Shown piece after piece: positions 6,368-9,764 of a stretch of DNA of 9,764 bases. Numbering within the stretch: position 1 is the stretch's first letter; the number at the start of each line of letters is the position of its first letter. The notes beneath the pieces were generated by a model. That model was not told the DNA's origin and ran no database searches. It was given only the letters and a program-made list of their open reading frames with translations. The translations under genes were made by a program, and so were the position numbers. Source of the stretch: Candidatus Zixiibacteriota bacterium (lineage in GTDB: Bacteria; Zixibacteria; MSB-5A5; GN15; FEB-12); contig JACZYS010000022.1 in the NCBI GenBank assembly GCA_022570975.1, forward strand, positions 8,500 through 18,263, read 5' to 3'.

Positions 6368-6702
6368 ACAATTTGTTGTTGGAAGAAGCCCTGTATCAGA
6401 ATTGATACAAGAATAGGCTTGAATTATCTTTTGATTGCAGATTATTGGTTACCATGCTTCTAGGTTATAATTTCAAGCCAATTAGATAGCATTCCTTAAC
6501 CATGTCGACTCAAATAATGACATGTTTTATCAAATTTCTATTGACCATAATTGATGATAGTAAGATATGTATCATCTCTTGATTTGACGAGATTTTGCAA
6601 TTTGAGATGCCGAAAGGGTCAAACTGTATTTTGAAACTATCTAAATGGGAAACTACGCCTCATATATTTTTTTAAAATCGACAATTACATGGAGGAGTTG
6701 AC
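6368..6702. other. Intergenic region between tyrosinase and outer-membrane protein genes
   Basis: These 335 bp carry a terminator-like double inverted repeat right after the tyrosinase stop (6386-6420). A 7-bp inverted repeat, GATGATA (6553-6559) and TATCATC (6570-6576), lies about 130 bp before the next gene. A weak promoter-like TTGACC (6541-6546) with TATGTA (6566-6571) at 19-bp spacing overlaps that repeat. The RBS GGAGGAG precedes the next start. I see no gene in it. Confidence 0.5.
6386..6420 (+). terminator. Probable terminator of the tyrosinase gene
   Basis: A nested inverted repeat begins 19 bp after the tyrosinase stop. The inner stem is TGTATCA (6392-6398) with TGATACA (6403-6409) around GAAT. 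The outer stem is AAGCC (6386-6390) with GGCTT (6416-6420). The following GAATTATCTTTTG is only moderately T-rich, so termination is plausible rather than certain. The inner palindrome could also be a protein site. Confidence 0.45.
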
Positions 6703-7380
6703 ATGAAGAGGTTATTTCCAGTGGCGGTTCTGGCGCCGCTCTTACTACTGATAGTGGAATCCCAAATACATTCACAAACAATTGGTGAACTCGGCTTAAC
6801 TATCGGTGGCATTTATCCGCAGGGGAATTACGTTAAGTATGCCGAACCGGGCTTCAACGCCACCATTCGGGGCAACTTCCGGATATCGGGATTTGAGGCT
6901 ACAAGCATATGGGTTGATTTCAATTTTTCCGAGTTTTCCCGGCAGACAACTGATATCGACATTATAGCCGGATCGTTCATCGTTCCTGGGGTCCAGACGA
7001 TCAGCGAGCAGGCATTTTCGTTTCACACCGGTCTTCAACTTGGTTCTCAAACGCGGCGAGGATTCTTTCGACCGAGAGCGGCAATCGGGCCCGGTTTGTT
7101 TATCTTTACAACCAAGACCTCGGTGAAACAAGAAGGGGCAACCGAAGATTTGGCTTCAGATGCTGACACCCAAGTCAAATTCGGGTGGCGCGGTGTTGTC
7201 GGTGCAGAATTTTTCTTCACCACTAAGTGGGGGATCACTGTTGAATTTCTTTACGACCATGTGCTAAATTTGAATCGAACGCTGGAGTTTGATCAGGCGA
7301 CAAACGCACTGGTTCGAACTGGTCAAGCGGCACGATTTAACAGTTACATGATCGGGGTTGTTTTTCCGTTTCTTGATTAG
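6703..7380 (+). CDS. Putative outer-membrane beta-barrel protein
   Basis: The 225-residue product has a signal peptide (MKRLFPVAVLAPLLLLIVES, cleavage near QIHS-Q at about 24). About 200 residues follow with the alternating hydrophobic/polar pattern and aromatic girdles of a small outer-membrane barrel: GELGLTIGGIYPQGNY, SIWVDFNFSEFSR, FGWRGVVGAEFFFTTKWGITVEFLYDH and SYMIGVVFPFLD (start of the third motif at about residue 160). The near-terminal Phe residues resemble a BAM-recognised last strand, although the chain ends in Leu-Asp. It is the size of an 8- to 10-stranded barrel of the OmpW/OmpA-N type, but no specific family is evident. No transport or enzymatic role can be assigned. GGAGGAG lies 5 nt before the ATG. 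It seems monocistronic, with a hairpin downstream at 7460-7481. Confidence 0.75.
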   Translation: MKRLFPVAVLAPLLLLIVESQIHSQTIGELGLTIGGIYPQGNYVKYAEPGFNATIRGNFRISGFEATSIWVDFNFSEFSRQTTDIDIIAGSFIVPGVQTISEQAFSFHTGLQLGSQTRRGFFRPRAAIGPGLFIFTTKTSVKQEGATEDLASDADTQVKFGWRGVVGAEFFFTTKWGITVEFLYDHVLNLNRTLEFDQATNALVRTGQAARFNSYMIGVVFPFLD

Positions 7381-7459
7381 GATAGCAACCTGAGGAGAGA
7401 ATGGTGTTTCGAACTGGTGGGCCGTCCGCTTGCAATGGGTTTCTCTGATACAAGAAAAT

Positions 7460-7481
7460 CCCGAAGTTATTCTGCTTCGGG
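7460..7481. terminator. Bidirectional terminator hairpin beside the displaced tRNA end
   Basis: CCCGAAG (7460-7466) and CTTCGGG (7475-7481) form a perfect 7-bp stem with an 8-nt loop. On the plus strand CTTTCATATTT follows, serving the outer-membrane protein gene. On the minus strand ATTTTCTTG follows, and the hairpin sits 8 bp after the displaced tRNA 3' end. In that orientation it looks like the original terminator of the tRNA(fMet) gene before the insertion. Confidence 0.7.
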
Positions 7482-7488
7482 CTTTCAT

Positions 7489-7522
7489 ATTTGGTAGCGG
7501 GGGGAGGATTTGAACCCCCGAC
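7489..7522 (-). repeat. Displaced tRNA(fMet) 3' end (attR-like direct repeat)
   Basis: This copy matches 8730-8763 at 33 of 34 positions, with the first 28 bases identical. In tRNA sense it contains the T arm (GGGGG, TTCAAAT, CCTCC), the 3' acceptor strand CCCCGCT, discriminator A and CCA. Upstream of 7522 the tRNA similarity stops abruptly. There is no anticodon arm or 5' half, so it is a tRNA fragment and not a tRNA gene. It fits the right end of an element integrated at the tRNA 3' end. Confidence 0.85.
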
Positions 7523-7561
7523 ATTCTCGGCTTTAACTAATCCAAGCGTAGAATCTACTAT

Positions 7562-8665
7562 TTATTCTTTTGAGATCGTGGATATGCCGAGTTTTCTACC
7601 TAATGATAATATCCTATCTACTAATTTTGATTCAAGGTCTGTTTCATCGTCATAAAAAACAGTTCCAAACTTATCATAATCAAAGCTAAGTTTCTCAATT
7701 TCATATTTTTTATCTACAAGCATGATCACTTCTTTGTTGAATGCATGTGCCATACCAAGCTCATATACAACATTAGGATTCTCGGTGGACAACTCTGCAA
7801 TCAAAAATTTACATTTACGTATATGCGAGTAAAATTTGTCATCCAACTGACCTGGCCAAATATCTTTATCGTTCCGAGTACAAAAGCAATTGAGATTTTC
7901 CTCTACTGATGGTCTTATGATGTTGTTGTATACTTCTTGAGGAAATTCCGAATTTTTGAAAGGCATTATTACAAAGGCGAATGCACCCTTCTTTTCTACC
8001 TCTAATTCTACTGAAATATAAAAGTTATTAGTCGGAAATTCGACAATTTCCTTTAATTCTTCGCTAACTTTTTTGGCTTCCTTTGCTGAGATACGAAACG
8101 CAACTGTCTTGGGCTTCCCACGAGCACGACTATGCTCCTTGAATCCTCCACTATTCTCGAGTAATCCCTCAGCCAAGAGTTGTTGCAGCCAATTACGCGA
8201 ATCTTCATCTGAACCAATGGCATTGTCCTGTAAATCAACAAAGCTAATAGATTCATCTGGCCAATGTTCGTTTATCTCATGTATAAATCTAAGGATTTCC
8301 GTACGTAATTCTCTACCCTCTTTGTAAGGAAAGTTAGAGATTTTCTCAAATTCTTCAATAGTGAACACAAATTCATTCTTGTCAATAAATTCTCTAATCG
8401 ATAACAGCCCAAATCGGATGACCGCATTGTGAAGCCCTGGTGAATCGTCTGCGAACTTGTTATTAACAAGAAGCGTATCTACTTTTATGGCAAACTTCAA
8501 GTTCTTCTTGGGATCAGATTGGCCTGTTCCACTAAAAAAATAAACATGTGAGATCTCATTGTGGAAATCCTCAGAACTTCGATTTGAATCTTCAAATCTA
8601 ACATAAAACCTATGGGGTTTCTTAGCTACAACGGTTATGACATTTTCGCTAAAGGACTCTGACAT
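7562..8665 (-). CDS. TIR-like/nucleoside deoxyribosyltransferase-like domain protein, possible defence effector
   Basis: The 367-residue protein appears to have three parts. Residues 1-110 are of unknown type, beta-rich at first (RFYVRFEDS, HVYFFSGTG) with no signal peptide. Residues about 115-205 look like a winged-helix region (LRTEILRFIHEI, then RNWLQQLLAEGLLE, then a basic wing-like GKPKTVAFRIS). Residues about 227-350 form a TIR-like Rossmann domain, with FAFVIMPFK (229-237), the segment KCKFLIAELSTENPNVVYEL (284-303) and GMAHAFNKEVIMLVD (304-318). E302 of YELG is the likely catalytic glutamate of this superfamily. Relatives include NAD-cleaving or nucleotide-sensing proteins of antiphage systems, so a nucleotide-hydrolysing effector is inferred, not shown. 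Its RBS is AAGGA, 9 nt before the ATG. No promoter is clear. It stands alone between two tRNA-end repeats. Confidence 0.8.
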   Translation of the reverse strand: MSESFSENVITVVAKKPHRFYVRFEDSNRSSEDFHNEISHVYFFSGTGQSDPKKNLKFAIKVDTLLVNNKFADDSPGLHNAVIRFGLLSIREFIDKNEFVFTIEEFEKISNFPYKEGRELRTEILRFIHEINEHWPDESISFVDLQDNAIGSDEDSRNWLQQLLAEGLLENSGGFKEHSRARGKPKTVAFRISAKEAKKVSEELKEIVEFPTNNFYISVELEVEKKGAFAFVIMPFKNSEFPQEVYNNIIRPSVEENLNCFCTRNDKDIWPGQLDDKFYSHIRKCKFLIAELSTENPNVVYELGMAHAFNKEVIMLVDKKYEIEKLSFDYDKFGTVFYDDETDLESKLVDRILSLGRKLGISTISKE

Positions 8666-8702
8666 TAATTATATTCCTTCTCACAGATGGAATTCACTTT
8701 AC

Positions 8703-8727
8703 AAAAAAACCGGCTTTCACCGGTTTT
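8703..8727 (-). terminator. Terminator of tRNA(fMet), inside the element
   Basis: In minus orientation AAAACCGG (8720-8727) and CCGGTTTT (8706-8713) pair around a 6-nt loop (TGAAAG), followed by further T residues to 8703. It starts 5 bp after the tRNA CCA end. It lies between the tRNA and the TIR-like gene, which probably prevents most read-through into that gene. Confidence 0.88.
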
Positions 8728-8729
8728 AA

Positions 8730-8809
<80 letters not shown>

Positions 8810-8863
8810 ATCGTATTTTTTATGACAGGATATTACCCTGCCTGTTCGATCATATATTCAATT

Positions 8864-8879
8864 TTATGCATCAGCATAA
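8864..8879. repeat. Short inverted repeat between rpsD and tRNA
   Basis: TTATGC (8864-8869) and GCATAA (8874-8879) are perfect inverted copies around ATCA. A second imperfect repeat, ACAGG (8825-8829) with CCTGT (8841-8845), lies closer to the tRNA. They sit where the tRNA promoter is expected, but no role is evident and no good -35/-10 pair is seen. Confidence 0.3.
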
Positions 8880-8885
8880 TTCTAC

Positions 8886-8906
8886 AAAAAGCAACAATGT
8901 TGCTTT
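8886..8906 (-). terminator. Rho-independent terminator of rpsD
   Basis: In minus orientation AAAGCAAC (8899-8906) and GTTGCTTT (8888-8895) form a perfect 8-bp stem with a 3-nt loop (ATT) that runs into TTTTT (8886-8890). The stem begins within the rpsD stop codon itself, so the gene is followed by no further coding sequence in the same transcript. Confidence 0.88.
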
Positions 8907-9537
8907 ATAGCTTACCGTAATGCTCAATAAAGTATCTCTTCTCAAAAGCAAAAGGAATATTAATAACGCCGGGCATTTCACTAACCATCCCAACCGGGTT
9001 GCCAGACTCAATAACTTTGCCCAGATAATCCGGCATTTCCAAACGAGGATTACTGCGGGCCTGAATAAAGCTTGAAGATTTGTAACCTCTGTCAGTCAAA
9101 GAAATCTTGTCACCTTTGCGAAGCATCATTGATGGAATAGTTGCTCTTTTGCCATTAAGTCTCACATGTCCGTGGGAAACCAACTGACGGGCCGAGGCCA
9201 TAGAGGGTGCAAATCCTAAACGAAAGACCAGATTATCCAGTCTTCTTTCAAGCATCCCAACCAGTGTATCTACCCATTCTCTTGAGCGGTCGCCCTTGGA
9301 TTTTTTGATAAGTCTTCTCAGCTGAGTTTCTCTGAGCCCATAATGGTAGAGAACTTTTTGTTTTTCTTTCAAACGGATACCATAGTCAGAGACTTTTCTT
9401 CTCATATTCTGGCCATGCTGACCGGGGGAGTAAGCCCGTTTTTCCAGAGCTCCGGCTTTACCTAATCCGGGCAGCTCCACATCCAGCCTTCGCTGAATTT
9501 TAAAACAAGATTTACGACCCATTTTCACTTTTGACAT
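8905..9537 (-). CDS. rpsD: 30S ribosomal protein S4
   Basis: The 210-residue product is ribosomal protein S4, a primary 16S rRNA-binding protein that starts small-subunit assembly. Seen are the PGQHGQ motif (38-43), SDYGIRLKEKQK (50-61) and the S4 RNA-binding domain at about 96-160 (LERRLDNLVFRLGFAPSMAS, then ARQLVSHGHVRLNGK). The N-terminal zinc-binding cysteines of some S4 proteins are missing; only Cys11 is present, so this is the zinc-free form. The ends are unusual: MSKVKMGRKSCFKIQRRL at the start, and FAFEKRYFIEHYGKL where many S4 proteins end in a sequence such as LIVEYYSR. The start has an ideal AGGAGG (9544-9549). The gene stands alone rather than in the rpsM-rpsK-rpsD-rpoA cluster. 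It may be the sole S4 gene or a second paralogue. Autoregulation by S4 is known in E. coli and B. subtilis but cannot be judged here. Confidence 0.96.
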   Translation of the reverse strand: MSKVKMGRKSCFKIQRRLDVELPGLGKAGALEKRAYSPGQHGQNMRRKVSDYGIRLKEKQKVLYHYGLRETQLRRLIKKSKGDRSREWVDTLVGMLERRLDNLVFRLGFAPSMASARQLVSHGHVRLNGKRATIPSMMLRKGDKISLTDRGYKSSSFIQARSNPRLEMPDYLGKVIESGNPVGMVSEMPGVINIPFAFEKRYFIEHYGKL

Positions 9538-9586
9538 CTATTTCCTCCTAATAAACCATAAAATTATCAAATTCAAATCAGCCTGA

Positions 9587-9615
9587 ATAATAAGCTTATT
9601 TCCAAAAAATTGCAA
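9587..9615 (-). promoter_or_regulatory. Sigma70-type promoter of rpsD
   Basis: On the minus strand TTGCAA (9610-9615) and TATTAT (9587-9592) are separated by exactly 17 bp. The predicted transcript starts near 9580, giving a leader of about 43 nt before the rpsD ATG. It is the best promoter in the window. Confidence 0.7.
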
Positions 9616-9764
9616 GACCTATTGCGAGATTCCCTTAGTTTTTTAAATTGTTGTGGTCTAAAAGGTTCAAGGGTCAAACCAGCAATTCTTCAAGCACAGA
9701 TTGGTTGCTTATTATATATATAACTCTTGAGATTCGAAGAATTCAATATGAGTTATATTTACTC
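9616..9764. other. Upstream region of rpsD to window edge
   Basis: This is AT-rich sequence with an alternating TA run (9713-9722). An ATG at 9748 opens a plus-strand frame (MSYIY) that runs off the window, but it has no Shine-Dalgarno sequence and is too short to judge. Nothing else is seen. Confidence 0.4.

Noticed and set aside
7401..7448. Tiny plus-strand ORF (MVFRTGGPSACNGFL) behind AGGAG
   Set aside because: Fifteen residues with too short an RBS spacing and no supporting evidence.
7264..7524. Minus-strand ORF starting MSGVQILPPLP
   Set aside because: Its beginning is the well-known false translation of a tRNA 3' end, and the rest is antisense to the outer-membrane protein gene.
7489..7570. 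A second complete tRNA gene
   Set aside because: Only the T arm and 3' acceptor strand are present; no anticodon arm, D arm or 5' strand can be formed upstream.
8666..8700. TATAAT just before the TIR-like gene as a -10 box
   Set aside because: It lies immediately before the ATG and overlaps the space between RBS and start; no matching -35 box, so transcription from it would lose the RBS.

Overview
The window looks like a chromosomal stretch from an AT-rich, Gram-negative (diderm) bacterium. Several products carry Sec-type signal peptides, one looks like an outer-membrane barrel and one like a Spy/CpxP-type periplasmic protein. Most starts have good AGGAG-type ribosome binding sites, which argues against Bacteroidota. 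A deep-branching environmental lineage (for example of the Calditrichota/Zixibacteria/KSB1 kind) would fit, but nothing here fixes the taxonomy.

Left part (1-5214), mostly envelope proteins. A minus-strand Spy-like (LTxxQ) protein is broken by an apparent one-base frameshift. It is divergent from a plus-strand periplasmic TPR protein that ends in a strong terminator. Next comes a plus-strand, membrane-tethered D-glucuronyl C5-epimerase-like protein. It is convergent with a minus-strand transglutaminase-fold protein, which lies downstream of a small periplasmic protein of unknown function. No obvious pathway links these genes; they read as separate one- or two-gene units.

Middle part (5215-7490). 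A short tyrosinase-type copper protein without a signal peptide, then a putative outer-membrane beta-barrel protein. Each sits behind an intergenic region of about 340 bp that contains inverted repeats.

Right part (7489-9764). A minus-strand rpsD (ribosomal protein S4) gene stands alone with a good promoter and terminator. It is followed by an initiator tRNA(fMet) gene. The last 34 bases of the tRNA end, plus three flanking bases, are repeated with one mismatch exactly 1241 bp away. Between the copies there is just one gene, for a 367-residue protein with a C-terminal TIR-like/nucleoside deoxyribosyltransferase-like domain. There is no integrase. Each copy of the tRNA end is followed by its own hairpin terminator. 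This is the arrangement expected when an element inserts at a tRNA 3' end, restores the gene and displaces the old end. It is the most interesting feature of the window: a possible minimal, single-gene, defence-like cargo at the initiator tRNA.
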